NCBI RefSeq assembly: GCF_014842915.1
Contig: NZ_JACYXI010000010.1
Location: forward strand, 124,001 to 188,000
Direction: 5' to 3'
DNA: 64,000 nucleotides
From: Roseibium litorale
Lineage (GTDB): Bacteria; Pseudomonadota; Alphaproteobacteria; Rhizobiales; Stappiaceae
Shown here: positions 7,910-18,223 of the stretch, piece by piece
Numbering within the stretch: the first letter of the stretch is position 1
Layout: every line of letters starts with the position of its first letter
Program-made: the position numbers and the translations under genes
The notes under the pieces: model-generated
Seen by the model: the letters and a program-made list of their open reading frames with translations, nothing else
What the model was told of the DNA's origin: nothing
Databases searched by the model: none

Positions 7910-9682
7910 ATGGCCGCCGCAGGCGCTCCGCCCTTCATGACAGAAGCCATCCTGCTGATGGCGGCAACCGTGGTTGCCGTTCCGGTCAGCAAACGTCTCG
8001 GTCTGGGCTCCGTCATCGGCTACCTGGCAGCCGGGATCGCCGTGGGGCCTTCTGCACTCGGACTGTTCACGTCCGGAGAGCGCGTTCTGGGATTTGCTGA
8101 AATCGGAGTTGTCCTGCTGCTGTTCGTGATCGGACTGGAACTTGATCCGAAGAAGCTTTGGCGCATGCGGCGGGACATCTTTCTGCTTGGGCTTGCCCAG
8201 GTTGTCCTGACGGGCATAGCCTTGCATCTTTTCGGGCTGGCCATTGGCATCGACCCGAAGGTGTCGCTTGTGGCCGGTCTGGGGCTTGCCCTGTCTTCCA
8301 CCGCCTTTGCCGTTCAGATCCTGCAGGAGCGTGGCCAGCTGTCAGCACCCTACGGACAGCGTGCCTTTGGCATTCTGCTCTTCCAGGACATTGCGATTGT
8401 TCCGCTGCTGGCAATGGTCGCGGTTCTTGCGCCTGATGACGGAACGGGATCCGGTCACGATTTCCTTTATCAGGCAGGGCTGACCGTTGGGGCCGTCGCA
8501 ACTGTGGTGGTGGCGGGACGGTATTTGGCTTCGCCACTTTTCTCGCTGCTTGCGGCCAGCCGGGCAAGGGAAGTCATGCTGGCTGCAGCACTGCTTGTCG
8601 CGCTGGGCAGCGCCGCCTTGATGCATCTTGTAGGCCTGTCCATGGCGCTCGGCGCCTTTCTCGCAGGCGTCCTGCTGGCCGAGTCGAGTTTCCGGCACAC
8701 TCTGGAAGCAGACATCGAACCCTTCCGGTCTCTTTTGATGGGGCTGTTCTTTGTCGCGGTCGGCATGACTTTCGATCTAGGGGTCCTTGTGAACAACCTC
8801 TGGATCGTTGCAGGCGGCGTGGTGCTGGTGATGTGTGTGAAGGGCTTATTCCTTTGGGGGCTGGCCCGGGTGACGGGGTCCTCCAATCAGGATGCCTTGC
8901 GCATTGCGGTCACGCTGCCGCAGGGCGGCGAGTTTGCCTTTGTTCTCTTCACGGCGGCGGCCGGCAGCCAGGTTCTGCCTTACGAGATGGCAAATGTCCT
9001 CAGTTCCATCGTCATGCTGACCATGGTGATGACGCCGATTGCGTGCCTGACGCTGGACCGGATTGCAGAACGGCTGAAGGCGAGCGGGGTGGAAAATCCG
9101 GTCATTGAAACATTCGATGAGGCAACGCCAACCGTTCTGGTGATCGGCTTTGGCCGTTTTGGCATGATGGTCGCCCAGATCCTGACGTCGGAGGGGCTGG
9201 AGGTGCGTGCCCTCGATAATCGCCCCGACCGCATCGCCTATGCCCGCAAGCTTGGCTACAAGGTGTACTATGGCGATGCGACCCGCCCTGATGTTCTGGC
9301 TGCAGCTGGCGCCGGACAGGCTGCTTTGATTGCGCTCTGCATCGAAAATGACCGCGTCATGCTTCAGTCGATTGACCTGATCCGGGAAGGGTTTCCAGGC
9401 GTTCTCCTGTTCTGCCGCGCCACTGACAGGGCGCATGCTCTGGAGCTTACGCGCAAGGGCGTTGACTATCAGATCCGCGAGACTTTCGAGTCGAGCCTCG
9501 CCTTTGGCCGGGCGGCGCTTGAGCAGTTGGGCATCCCTCAGGACCGGATCAGCCAGATCGAGGAGGATGTCCGCCGGCGCGACAAGGAGCGGCTGGATAT
9601 CCAGATGCAGGAAGGGCTCTATGCGGGAACGGACCGTCTCCACGGCATAACCCCCCGCCGCAATGCTGCGGACAAGCCTTAA
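7910..9682 (+). CDS. Monovalent cation:proton antiporter-2 (CPA2/KefB-type) with TrkA-N domain
   Basis: An inner-membrane cation/H+ antiporter of 590 residues. Residues about 10-385 form roughly 12 hydrophobic segments with family signatures VIGYLAAGIAVGPSALGLF, LLLFVIGLELDP, ALSSTAFAVQIL and LFQDIAIVPLLAM. Residues about 400-520 form a cytosolic Rossmann TrkA-N domain, with VLVIGFGRFGMMVAQIL and RALDNRPDRI. This is the architecture of KefB/KefC-type glutathione-gated K+ efflux systems and relatives. AGGAGA 7 bases upstream supports ATG 7910; ATG 7937 is an alternative. No kefF/kefG-like partner is adjacent, so ion and gating ligand are open. Confidence 0.92.
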   Translation: MAAAGAPPFMTEAILLMAATVVAVPVSKRLGLGSVIGYLAAGIAVGPSALGLFTSGERVLGFAEIGVVLLLFVIGLELDPKKLWRMRRDIFLLGLAQVVLTGIALHLFGLAIGIDPKVSLVAGLGLALSSTAFAVQILQERGQLSAPYGQRAFGILLFQDIAIVPLLAMVAVLAPDDGTGSGHDFLYQAGLTVGAVATVVVAGRYLASPLFSLLAASRAREVMLAAALLVALGSAALMHLVGLSMALGAFLAGVLLAESSFRHTLEADIEPFRSLLMGLFFVAVGMTFDLGVLVNNLWIVAGGVVLVMCVKGLFLWGLARVTGSSNQDALRIAVTLPQGGEFAFVLFTAAAGSQVLPYEMANVLSSIVMLTMVMTPIACLTLDRIAERLKASGVENPVIETFDEATPTVLVIGFGRFGMMVAQILTSEGLEVRALDNRPDRIAYARKLGYKVYYGDATRPDVLAAAGAGQAALIALCIENDRVMLQSIDLIREGFPGVLLFCRATDRAHALELTRKGVDYQIRETFESSLAFGRAALEQLGIPQDRISQIEEDVRRRDKERLDIQMQEGLYAGTDRLHGITPRRNAADKP

Positions 9683-9707
9683 GGGCCCGCAGCCGTTTGA
9701 CACCCTG

Positions 9708-9752
9708 AAAACAAGACAGCCCGGCAAGATCCTCGCCGGGCTGTCTTGTTTT
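9708..9752. terminator. Bidirectional rho-independent terminator
   Basis: Arms of 18 bases (AAAACAAGACAGCCCGGC and its complement) enclose a short loop, with A and T runs on the outer sides. It lies between the convergent antiporter and ialB genes and can serve both. Confidence 0.9.
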
Positions 9753-9769
9753 TGAAGTTTGGGCCTTGA

Positions 9770-10288
9770 TCAGGGCAGGGCGTCGAAACCTGCCGAAAAG
9801 CCCTTCAGGGAAATCGGAATGCCGATGCCTTCTTCCGGGGTCTGGAAGATGATGAAGGTGGCTTGCGAGCCTGATTTCATCTTGTTGATCAGCTGATCTT
9901 CCAGGATGACTTCCGCGATACAGCCGTTGGGCAGGCAGCGGACAAAACCAGCGCGGCCGATATCCGCGTTATCCACACGCAGACCAAGGCCGGAGGGCAG
10001 AAGCACGCCAAGCGGCGCCAGAACGCGCAGGATACGGGCCTGCTTGTCTGCGGTTTTCAGAATGATCACGGAGAGCCCGACGTTCTCGCGGTCTTCAGCG
10101 GTCACATTCTGGATCAGCGCGCATTGTTCGCTGGCAGCTCCCGGAGGCGTGTCGCAGCGCATCTGCCAGTCGCCATGTGTGGCTTTCACTTCACCCTGTG
10201 CCATCGCGGGCAGTGGGGCGATCGGAACCAGAGTGATTCCAGCAATAAGGGCAAGGGCTGTTCCCAGCGATGACAAACGGCTCAGCAA
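9770..10288 (-). CDS. Invasion-associated locus B (IalB) family protein
   Basis: A secreted or periplasmic protein of 172 residues. A signal peptide with hydrophobic core ALALIAGITLVPIAPL ends at about AMAQ (residue 31). The mature part starts with the family pattern HGDWQMRCDTPP, and has CALIQ, DIGRAGFVRCLPNGCIAEV and a C-terminal ISLKGFSAGFDAL block, typical of IalB domains. In Bartonella IalB is needed for erythrocyte invasion, but homologues are widespread in free-living alphaproteobacteria, where the function is unknown. Four Cys are placed for two disulfides. Confidence 0.9.
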   Translation of the reverse strand: MLSRLSSLGTALALIAGITLVPIAPLPAMAQGEVKATHGDWQMRCDTPPGAASEQCALIQNVTAEDRENVGLSVIILKTADKQARILRVLAPLGVLLPSGLGLRVDNADIGRAGFVRCLPNGCIAEVILEDQLINKMKSGSQATFIIFQTPEEGIGIPISLKGFSAGFDALP

Positions 10289-10795
10289 GGGGTCCTCCTG
10301 TCACGTCCTGTTCCGGCTGCAGCCTTGCGGCGCGATAACCAGTCCACAGGCGCGAATCGGCTTCAAATCTCAGGGTTAACATTGCCGCAAGCTCTGGCTT
10401 CTGACCAGCCCGGCCGTGGAAATGCATATGGGATCTTGGATTTTTCGACTAAAAATCCTTTGTCTTTGATCCTGATCAAGCGGATGAAGCCGGTCTCGTC
10501 AGGCGAAAAAATGGCAAGACCATTGCAGGCGCGCGTTTCTTGTGGTTTTTGTGCCCGTTAAGGGCCTCCGGAGTCGGCTGCGTCAGATCGTCGCTAAGAC
10601 CATGGGCTCCGTCGCGTGGACCACGTGAATGTGAGTATCATACGTCAAAACCGGTCTGCTCTGTGGCAGAACGGGGGCATGGCCTTGTCGGGAAAATCTC
10701 CCTACGAGGCTTGAATGGTTCTGGGGCGGCCACGCTCCAAGGATTTGCATGCGTGCGCCGCCAATGTGTGGCGGTTGAGGGAAGGGAGCGCGGAC
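10289..10795. other. Long control region between ialB and the cytochrome oxidase operon
   Basis: About 500 bp of divergent intergenic DNA. It contains a perfect FNR/FixK-type dyad (listed separately) about 320 bp before ctaC and 180 bp before ialB, and the AT-richer stretch around 10436-10470 that could hold promoters. I see no small gene that I can support. A GTG start for ctaC at 10796 with GGGAG upstream marks the right border. Confidence 0.55.
10466..10479. promoter_or_regulatory. FNR/FixK-type binding site (TTGAT-N4-ATCAA)
   Basis: The sequence TTGATCCTGATCAA is a perfect match to the palindromic consensus of FNR, FixK and related Crp-family oxygen regulators. It lies in the divergent region between ialB and ctaC, a sensible place for oxygen control of the aa3 oxidase. 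No FNR-type gene is in this window, so the regulator is inferred. Confidence 0.65.
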
Positions 10796-11719
10796 GTGAA
10801 GGGCATCTTCAAGCGTCTCATCAATCTGGTCGCGATGGCGGCCGTTATGGCCGGGGTATCCACCGCGGCTCTTGCCGAGGAAGCTGGGATCAAGCCATGG
10901 CAGCTTGGTTTCCAGAAGTCTGTTACGGAAGTGATGGACGATATCACCTGGTTCAACCACTTTACCTTCTGGATTATCGCAGTCATCACGCTCTTCGTGC
11001 TGGCGCTGCTGATCATCGTGATGGTCAAGTTCAATGAAAAGTCCAATCCGGTTCCGTCGCGCACGTCCCACAACACGATGATCGAAGTTGTCTGGACCAT
11101 CGCGCCGATCCTCATCCTGGTTGTGATTGCGGTTCCGTCCTTCCGCCTCCTGTTCAAGGAGCTGGACATTCCGAAATACGAGATGACCGTGAAGGCAACC
11201 GGGTTCCAGTGGTACTGGGGTTACGAATACACCGACGAGAACATGGGCGGTATCTCCTTTGATTCTCTCATGGTTGCCGATGCGGACCGTGAAACGGTCG
11301 CTGCGGATCGCGGTGTGACCTTGAACGAAGTGCCCCGTCTCCTTTCCGTGGACAATGACCTGGTCATTCCGGTCGACACCACCGTCCGCGTACAGGTCAC
11401 TTCCGAAGACGTGATCCATTCCTTCGCGATGCCGTCCTTCGGCGTGAAGGTCGACGCGATCCCGGGGCGCCTGAATGAAACCTGGTTCCATGCACGTGAG
11501 CCGGGCGTCTACTACGGCCAGTGCTCGGAGCTTTGCGGCAAGAACCATGCCTTCATGCCGATCGCCATCCGCGTCGTCTCCAAGGATCAGTTCGAGCAGT
11601 GGGCAACTGCTGCCAAGGACGACCTCGATGGCGCGAACAAGCAGCTTATGGCTTCCATTGCAGCGTCCAAGAAGACCGCTGCCCGTGGCATCGAAGAAAT
11701 CACCGTCGCCGCCAAGTAA
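10796..11719 (+). CDS. ctaC: Cytochrome c oxidase subunit II
   Basis: Accepts electrons from cytochrome c through its CuA centre and passes them to subunit I. The 307-residue protein has a signal peptide (INLVAMAAVMAGVSTAALAE), two membrane helices at about residues 50-75 and 92-113, and a periplasmic cupredoxin domain. CuA ligands are clear: HSFAMPSFGVK, then C243 and C247 in YYGQCSELCGKNHAFMPI. The aromatic electron-entry stretch GFQWYWGYEY is present. I start at GTG 10796 because GGGAG lies 7 bases upstream and the signal peptide then has normal length; a frame-extended ATG at 10715 would add a polar 27-residue lead. Confidence 0.96.
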   Translation: MKGIFKRLINLVAMAAVMAGVSTAALAEEAGIKPWQLGFQKSVTEVMDDITWFNHFTFWIIAVITLFVLALLIIVMVKFNEKSNPVPSRTSHNTMIEVVWTIAPILILVVIAVPSFRLLFKELDIPKYEMTVKATGFQWYWGYEYTDENMGGISFDSLMVADADRETVAADRGVTLNEVPRLLSVDNDLVIPVDTTVRVQVTSEDVIHSFAMPSFGVKVDAIPGRLNETWFHAREPGVYYGQCSELCGKNHAFMPIAIRVVSKDQFEQWATAAKDDLDGANKQLMASIAASKKTAARGIEEITVAAK

Positions 11720-13402
<1,683 letters not shown>

Positions 13403-13443
13403 GGCAGGGCAGGCAAGACGCCTGCTGAACAGAAAAGAAAAAC

Positions 13444-13471
13444 GACACCGCGCCATCCCCGGCGCGGTGTC
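13444..13471 (+). terminator. Hairpin between ctaD and ctaB
   Basis: GACACCGCGCC and GGCGCGGTGTC form a perfect 11-bp stem with a 6-base loop. No T-run follows, so it is either a leaky terminator or an mRNA-stabilising stem that raises ctaC/ctaD transcript relative to the assembly genes. Confidence 0.55.
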
Positions 13472-13545
13472 TTCCAGAACGAAGCGGATTGCCGAGCGGC
13501 GGATCTGCGCTTCGATAACAAGAACAAGTTTCAAAGGACGCGCCC

Positions 13546-14481
13546 ATGTCGCTCGTCGAGCGCCAGGATTTGATTGATACGGAGAGCCTCGCCTGGTCAG
13601 GTGGAATGGGCTCGGTCGGCGACTACATCGCCCTCCTGAAACCGCGTGTCATGTCACTGGTGATCTTTACGGCCTTCGTCGGCATGATGCTGGCTCCGGG
13701 AAGCATTCATCCCGTGCTGGGCCTTGTCGCGCTCCTCTGCATTGCCATTGGTGCCGGCGCGTCCGGTGCCCTGAACATGTGGTACGATTCCGATATCGAC
13801 CGCATCATGTCGCGCACCCAGAAGCGGCCGATCCCGGCCGGCAAGGTGTCGCGCGAGGAAGCCTTTGCCTTCGGCATGACCCTGTCGATCGGATCGGTCG
13901 TCACGCTCGGTCTTCTGGTCAACTGGTTCGCCGGTGCCTTTCTGGCCTTCACGATCTTCTTCTATGTGGTCGTCTACACGATGTGGCTGAAGCGCTCGAC
14001 GCCTCAGAATATCGTGATCGGCGGAGCGGCAGGTGCTTTTCCTCCGATGATTGGCTGGGCAGCTGTCACCGGGAATGTCAGCATCGAAAGCACCGTGCTG
14101 TTCCTGATCATTTTTATCTGGACACCGCCGCATTTCTGGGCGCTGGCTCTGTTCAAGTGCGGTGACTACAAGGCTGCGGGAATTCCGATGATGCCGGTCG
14201 TGGCAGGCGAAACCTCCACCCGAAATCAGATCCTCGGCTATTCCATTTTGCTGGCACCGCTCGGTGCAGCACCTTGGATGCTCGGCTTTGCCGGAAGCTT
14301 CTATGGTGTTGCCTCTGCGGTGCTCGGCCTGGTGTTCCTTGGGCTGGCGTTCCAAGTCTGGCGTTTGCGTGAGGGCGACGCTGCCCGCAAGGCGACGATC
14401 CGCCTCTTTGCGTATTCCATCTTTTATCTTTTCATGCTTTTCGCGCTCTTGCTGGCCGAAAACATTGTAATGGGTCTGTGA
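13546..14481 (+). CDS. ctaB: Protoheme IX farnesyltransferase (heme O synthase)
   Basis: Adds a farnesyl group to heme b, giving heme O, the precursor of the heme A used by subunit I. The 311-residue protein is polytopic (about nine helices). The prenyl-diphosphate/Mg2+ motif is [15 protein letters not shown], followed by RPIPAGKVS; a second acidic-type region includes [12 protein letters not shown] and AGIPMMPVV. Within the cytochrome oxidase operon, 6 bp before the small ctaF-like frame. Identification is firm. Confidence 0.96.
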   Translation: MSLVERQDLIDTESLAWSGGMGSVGDYIALLKPRVMSLVIFTAFVGMMLAPGSIHPVLGLVALLCIAIGAGASGALNMWYDSDIDRIMSRTQKRPIPAGKVSREEAFAFGMTLSIGSVVTLGLLVNWFAGAFLAFTIFFYVVVYTMWLKRSTPQNIVIGGAAGAFPPMIGWAAVTGNVSIESTVLFLIIFIWTPPHFWALALFKCGDYKAAGIPMMPVVAGETSTRNQILGYSILLAPLGAAPWMLGFAGSFYGVASAVLGLVFLGLAFQVWRLREGDAARKATIRLFAYSIFYLFMLFALLLAENIVMGL

Positions 14482-14486
14482 GTTCC

Positions 14487-14648
14487 ATGACGAGCGAAGA
14501 AAAGGGCATCAAGCTGACCGAGGAGCAGGCGAAGCGCCGGCGGGCCCGGTCTGTTGCCATCGCCCTGACGCTTGGTGCGCTTGTGCTGTTGTTCTACGTG
14601 GTCACCATCGTGAAGATGGGGCCGCAGATCATGAGCCGGTCACTATAA
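14487..14648 (+). CDS. Small single-pass membrane protein of the cytochrome oxidase operon (CoxF-like)
   Basis: A 53-residue frame starting MTSEEKGIKLTEEQ, with a basic stretch KRRRARS followed by one membrane helix (VAIALTLGALVLLFYVVTIV) and a short tail. Small proteins of this shape lie between ctaB and ctaG in many alphaproteobacteria and are called CoxF or cytochrome oxidase small assembly protein. The orientation predicted by the basic N-terminus is N-in. It starts 6 bp after ctaB and ends 14 bp before ctaG, so it is clearly in the operon. Function is not established. Confidence 0.8.
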   Translation: MTSEEKGIKLTEEQAKRRRARSVAIALTLGALVLLFYVVTIVKMGPQIMSRSL

Positions 14649-14661
14649 GGCAGACGAAGAG

Positions 14662-15276
14662 ATGAACGACCTGAACGATCAGACCAGCAGGGCGCAGAGC
14701 GGCAAAAGCAACAAGAAGGTTGCGATCGCCTGCACGTGTCTTTTCGTGTCCATGATCGGTGCGGCTTACGCGGCTGTGCCGCTGTATAACCTGTTTTGCC
14801 GGGCGACCGGTTTTGGGGGCACGACCCAGGTTGCCGATCAGGCGAGCGACCGGGTGATCGACCGGGTTGTTACCATTCGCTTCGACGGAAACGTCAATCA
14901 CACGCTTCCCTGGTCCTTCAAGCCGGAACATCGCGAGATCAAGATAAAAATGGGCGAGACGGCTCAGATGAATTATCTGGCTGTCAACAAAGGCTCGAGG
15001 AAGACGGTGGGCACGTCCGTTTTCAACGTCACTCCTCTCGAAGCTGGCGCCTATTTCAACAAGCTGCAGTGCTTCTGCTTTACCGAGCAGGCCCTGGAAC
15101 CCGGACAGACTGTCGAGATGCCCGTCATCTTCTTCGTTGACCCGGAAATGGACAATGATCCAGAGCTGAAAAACGTTCGCGAGATCACGCTGTCCTATAC
15201 CTTCTTCCCGGTGGATGAGCCGGAAAAACCTGTCGCGGCGCGGGCTGAAGAACCCGCAGCCGAAACGAAACTATGA
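14662..15276 (+). CDS. ctaG: Cytochrome c oxidase assembly protein CtaG (Cox11)
   Basis: Copper chaperone that delivers CuB to subunit I. It has 204 residues with an N-terminal membrane anchor (VAIACTCLFVSMIGAAYAAV) and a periplasmic immunoglobulin-like domain. Key features are AVPLYNLFCRATGFGGTTQ, with the Cys after the anchor, and the copper-binding CFCF motif in FNKLQCFCFTEQ, followed by MPVIFFVDPE and ITLSYTFF. All are conserved. In the cta operon between the small CoxF-like gene and ctaE. Confidence 0.96.
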   Translation: MNDLNDQTSRAQSGKSNKKVAIACTCLFVSMIGAAYAAVPLYNLFCRATGFGGTTQVADQASDRVIDRVVTIRFDGNVNHTLPWSFKPEHREIKIKMGETAQMNYLAVNKGSRKTVGTSVFNVTPLEAGAYFNKLQCFCFTEQALEPGQTVEMPVIFFVDPEMDNDPELKNVREITLSYTFFPVDEPEKPVAARAEEPAAETKL

Positions 15277-15327
15277 CCCCGATGCCGGTTGCGGCAGAGG
15301 ATATTCTTGTGTTTGGGGAGCATGCCG

Positions 15328-16200
15328 ATGGCTGAGGCACATACCAAAAATCACGACTACCACCTGGTCGATCCCAGTCCGTGGCCTTTCCTGGCGTCCG
15401 TCGGCGCCCTGGTTATGGCGATTGGGGCGGTCGGCTTCATGCGCCTTCATGGCGGCAACGAGTTCACGCTGTTCGGCGCAAACCTTGCCGGTAAGGGCCT
15501 GTTCTTCCTCGGCCTCGCCATCGTTCTCTTCGTAATGTTCTCCTGGTGGCGCGATACCATCAAGGAAGCACATGCTGGACACCACACGCGCGTTGTGTCT
15601 CTGCACCTTCGCTACGGCATGCTGCTGTTCATCGCGTCGGAAGTGATGTTCTTCGTGGCCTGGTTCTGGGCTTATTTCGACGCTTCGCTCTTCTCTGGTG
15701 AAGCCATTCAGTTTGCCCGCGCCGAAGTGACCGGCGGACACTGGCCGCCGGCAGGTATCGAGACGTTTGACCCGTGGCATCTGCCGCTGCTCAACACCCT
15801 GATCCTGCTGTGCTCCGGCACCACGGTCACTTGGGCACACCACGCCCTCCTGCATGACGACCGCGACGGTCTCAAGTGGGGCCTCACGCTGACCGTTGTC
15901 CTGGGTGTGATCTTCACCATCTGCCAGGGCTATGAATACAGCCATGCTGCCTTCAGCTTTGACGGCAACATCTACGGCGCGACTTTCTTCATGGCGACCG
16001 GTTTCCATGGCTTCCACGTGATCGTCGGCACCATTTTCCTGGCCGTCTGCCTGTTCCGTGCCCTTGCTGGCCACTTCACCAAGGAACAGCATTTCGGCTT
16101 CGAGGCTGCTGCCTGGTACTGGCACTTCGTGGACGTTGTCTGGCTGTTCCTCTTCGTGTCGATCTACATCTGGGGCGCTGGCACACCGGCCGCTCACTGA
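15328..16200 (+). CDS. ctaE: Cytochrome c oxidase subunit III
   Basis: Third core subunit of the aa3 oxidase, 290 residues with seven membrane helices; it stabilises proton uptake. The start of the protein shows HDYHLVDPSPWPF, then LRYGMLLFIASEVMFF with the conserved Glu, the WPP-GI--FDPWHLPLLNT segment and GFHGFHVIVGTIFL. GGGGAG lies 7 bases before ATG 15328, so I prefer it to ATG 15322. Last structural gene of the oxidase before a terminator-like hairpin. Confidence 0.96.
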   Translation: MAEAHTKNHDYHLVDPSPWPFLASVGALVMAIGAVGFMRLHGGNEFTLFGANLAGKGLFFLGLAIVLFVMFSWWRDTIKEAHAGHHTRVVSLHLRYGMLLFIASEVMFFVAWFWAYFDASLFSGEAIQFARAEVTGGHWPPAGIETFDPWHLPLLNTLILLCSGTTVTWAHHALLHDDRDGLKWGLTLTVVLGVIFTICQGYEYSHAAFSFDGNIYGATFFMATGFHGFHVIVGTIFLAVCLFRALAGHFTKEQHFGFEAAAWYWHFVDVVWLFLFVSIYIWGAGTPAAH

Positions 16201-16229
16201 TCCAGATGCGAGGGTAAAACCTCCTTTGG

Positions 16230-16260
16230 AACGCCCGATCCGATCACCGGGTCGGGCGTT
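16230..16260 (+). terminator. Terminator-like hairpin after ctaE
   Basis: AACGCCCGA and TCGGGCGTT form a 9-bp stem around a 13-base loop, followed by a T/C-rich tail (TCGCTTTC). It separates the oxidase subunit genes from DUF983. Confidence 0.5.
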
Positions 16261-16325
16261 TCGCTTTCTGGAGCACAGTATTGCTCCTCCCGCATATCCA
16301 GGCGCGAGGCGCCGGAAAGGCCCGC

Positions 16326-16724
16326 ATGTCCGACAAGGCTCACTTCGCTCCGGTCAATCCTGTTTCTTCCGGCCTCTCGGGCCATTGTCCGCGCTGCGGG
16401 GAGGGACGGCTGTTCAAGGGCTACCTCACCGTCCGTCCGGGTTGTTCCAACTGTGGACTGGACTTCAGCTTCGCGGACAGCGGTGATGGTCCAGCTGCCT
16501 TTATCATCATGCTGGTCGGCTTCGTGGTGGTCGGACTGGCGCTTGCCGTCGAGCTGGCCTATCAGCCGCCGATCTGGGTGCATATGGTGCTGTGGCTGCC
16601 GCTGACGGTGATCCTGGGCGCAGGCATCATGCGGCCCCTTAAGGGCCTGCTGATCGCGCTTCAGTACCGCCACAGTGCCGAGGAAGGCAAACTGGATACG
16701 GACGACACCGGCGCGGATCAGTAA
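16326..16724 (+). CDS. DUF983 zinc-ribbon membrane protein
   Basis: A 132-residue protein. The N-terminal part has CPRCGEGRLFKGYL and, 20 residues later, CSNCGLDFSFAD, which is a four-Cys zinc ribbon. Two hydrophobic helices follow (FIIMLVGFVVVGLALAV and VLWLPLTVILGAGI), then the conserved RPLKGLLIALQYRHSAEEG. DUF983 genes regularly lie between ctaE and SURF1 in alphaproteobacteria, suggesting a part in oxidase assembly, but the role is not known. GGAAAGG 5 bases upstream supports ATG 16326. Confidence 0.88.
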   Translation: MSDKAHFAPVNPVSSGLSGHCPRCGEGRLFKGYLTVRPGCSNCGLDFSFADSGDGPAAFIIMLVGFVVVGLALAVELAYQPPIWVHMVLWLPLTVILGAGIMRPLKGLLIALQYRHSAEEGKLDTDDTGADQ

Positions 16725-16775
16725 GCGGCTATGCTTGCCTTTTCGTGGCCCGACGAACAATACAGGTATTAAGAC

Positions 16776-17552
16776 GTGACAAAGTCCCAGCCGCGGCAGC
16801 AAGGCCTCCTGCGCCAGCTTCTTTTTCCGACGATTGCTGCGGGCACCGGCCTGGTCATTCTGCTCAATCTGGGCATGTGGCAGGTCCACAGGCTGGCCTG
16901 GAAGGAGGCGCTGATCGCCCATGTCGCAGCGGATGTGACCAAGCCCGCCGTTGCAGCTCCGGGACCAGATCAGTGGGACAATGCTGCAGGGCTGGATGAC
17001 GCCGACTACCGCCACGTGGAAGTCACGGGGCACTATATTGGCGGCAGCGCCTATTACTATACGTCCCTGGCAGACGCGAAAGGGCGGCTCGACGGTCCTG
17101 GCTATCTTCTCTACAGCCCTTTTGAGACCCGCGAAGGCTGGAGAGTTATGATCAACAGGGGCTTTGTGCCTCAAGGGTTAGCGGCAGCTGACATAGAGCG
17201 GCTCGAGACGGTTCCTGAAGGGGACGTGACGCTGACCGGTCTGCTGCGCAAGTCTGAAAAACCCAACTGGACGACACCGGCAGTGGACAAGAGCAAACGC
17301 ATCTGGTTCGCCCGGGATACGGACGACATGGCCGACGTAATCGGGATCGGGCCGGGGGATCTGGCTCCCTACAGCATAGATCTGGATGCCCAATTCACGG
17401 GAGAGGACGGCCTGCCCCAGGCAGGAGAGACGATCGTTCAGTTCAAAAACGACCACCTTGGCTATGCTCTGACCTGGTTCGGTCTGGCGGCAACGCTTGC
17501 AGGTGTCTATCTCGCTTATGCCGTCAGTCTCTGGCGAAAGCCGCAGGATTGA
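16776..17552 (+). CDS. SURF1-family cytochrome oxidase assembly protein
   Basis: Takes part in heme A insertion into oxidase subunit I. The 258-residue protein has N- and C-terminal membrane helices (TIAAGTGLVILLNLGMWQVHRL and YALTWFGLAATLAGVYLAYAV) flanking a periplasmic domain, as in all SURF1 proteins. Conserved patches are GMWQV-RLAWK, YYY-S, GYLLYSPFE, VMINRGFVP and the terminal FKNDHLGYALTWFGLA. It starts with GTG 16776. It completes the oxidase assembly block. Confidence 0.92.
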   Translation: MTKSQPRQQGLLRQLLFPTIAAGTGLVILLNLGMWQVHRLAWKEALIAHVAADVTKPAVAAPGPDQWDNAAGLDDADYRHVEVTGHYIGGSAYYYTSLADAKGRLDGPGYLLYSPFETREGWRVMINRGFVPQGLAAADIERLETVPEGDVTLTGLLRKSEKPNWTTPAVDKSKRIWFARDTDDMADVIGIGPGDLAPYSIDLDAQFTGEDGLPQAGETIVQFKNDHLGYALTWFGLAATLAGVYLAYAVSLWRKPQD

Positions 17553-17553
17553 A

Positions 17554-17575
17554 AACGGGGGCCAATGCCCCCGTT
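17554..17575. terminator. Hairpin between convergent SURF1 and peroxiredoxin genes
   Basis: AACGGGGGC and GCCCCCGTT form a perfect 9-bp stem with a CAAT loop, immediately after the SURF1 stop codon. Only short A/T flanks. Confidence 0.65.
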
Positions 17576-17603
17576 CGAATGTCGCTGATGATAGGCCAGC
17601 TGC

Positions 17604-18086
17604 TCAGGCGAGCGCTTCCAGGATGGCAGCAGCGCCGGTGGCGGTTGCCGTGCCCGGGGTCTCTTCCACGCTGACAAAGCTCACGACACCGTCCTTGGCG
17701 ATCAGCGCGAAACGCTGGGAGCGGGTGTGGCCGAAAATCGGAGCGTCGAGCGCCAGTCCAAGTGCCTTGATGAAATCGGCTGCCGGATCGGACAGGAACT
17801 CGATGCCTTTGGCGTTGGTGGACTTTGCCCAGGCGTCCATGACGAACAGGTCGTTGGCAGCAATCACGGCGATGGTGTCGACACCTTTGGACTTGATCGT
17901 GTCGCCATGCTCGATGAAACCCGGCAGATGGTTCATGTGGCAGGTCGGGGTGAAGGCTCCGGGGACGCCAAACAGCACGACAGTCTTACCTTTGAAGACA
18001 TCGTCCGTGCTCAGTTCCGCAGGCCCGTCAGCCGTTTTGATCTTGAAAGTCGCCTCGGGAAGACGATCACCAACCTTGATGGTCAT
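17604..18086 (-). CDS. Peroxiredoxin (Prx5-type)
   Basis: Reduces hydrogen peroxide and alkyl hydroperoxides with a thiol peroxidase mechanism in the cytoplasm. Of 160 residues, the active site VPGAFTPTCHMNHLPGF places the peroxidatic Cys at C49, matching the Prx5/hybrid-Prx signature. The Arg partner is in GHTRSQRFALI. No second Cys is seen in the usual resolving position, so it probably works as a 1-Cys enzyme or uses glutaredoxin/glutathione. Single gene with its promoter in the 137 bp upstream. Confidence 0.92.
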   Translation of the reverse strand: MTIKVGDRLPEATFKIKTADGPAELSTDDVFKGKTVVLFGVPGAFTPTCHMNHLPGFIEHGDTIKSKGVDTIAVIAANDLFVMDAWAKSTNAKGIEFLSDPAADFIKALGLALDAPIFGHTRSQRFALIAKDGVVSFVSVEETPGTATATGAAAILEALA

Positions 18087-18223
18087 GCCATTGCTCCAAA
18101 CTACCCGTCACCTGGAAAATCGTGAGGGGTTTCACTTAGGACATAGGATCAAACGGAGCTGCCGTCGAGGGTATTCTAAGAGCCGGGACGGGTAGAGACG
18201 CTTAAGAGACGGGAGATCCCGGT

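Noticed and set aside
10715-10795. Longer ctaC start at ATG 10715
   Set aside because: The added 27 residues are polar and would put the signal peptide inside the protein; GTG 10796 has a good GGGAG.
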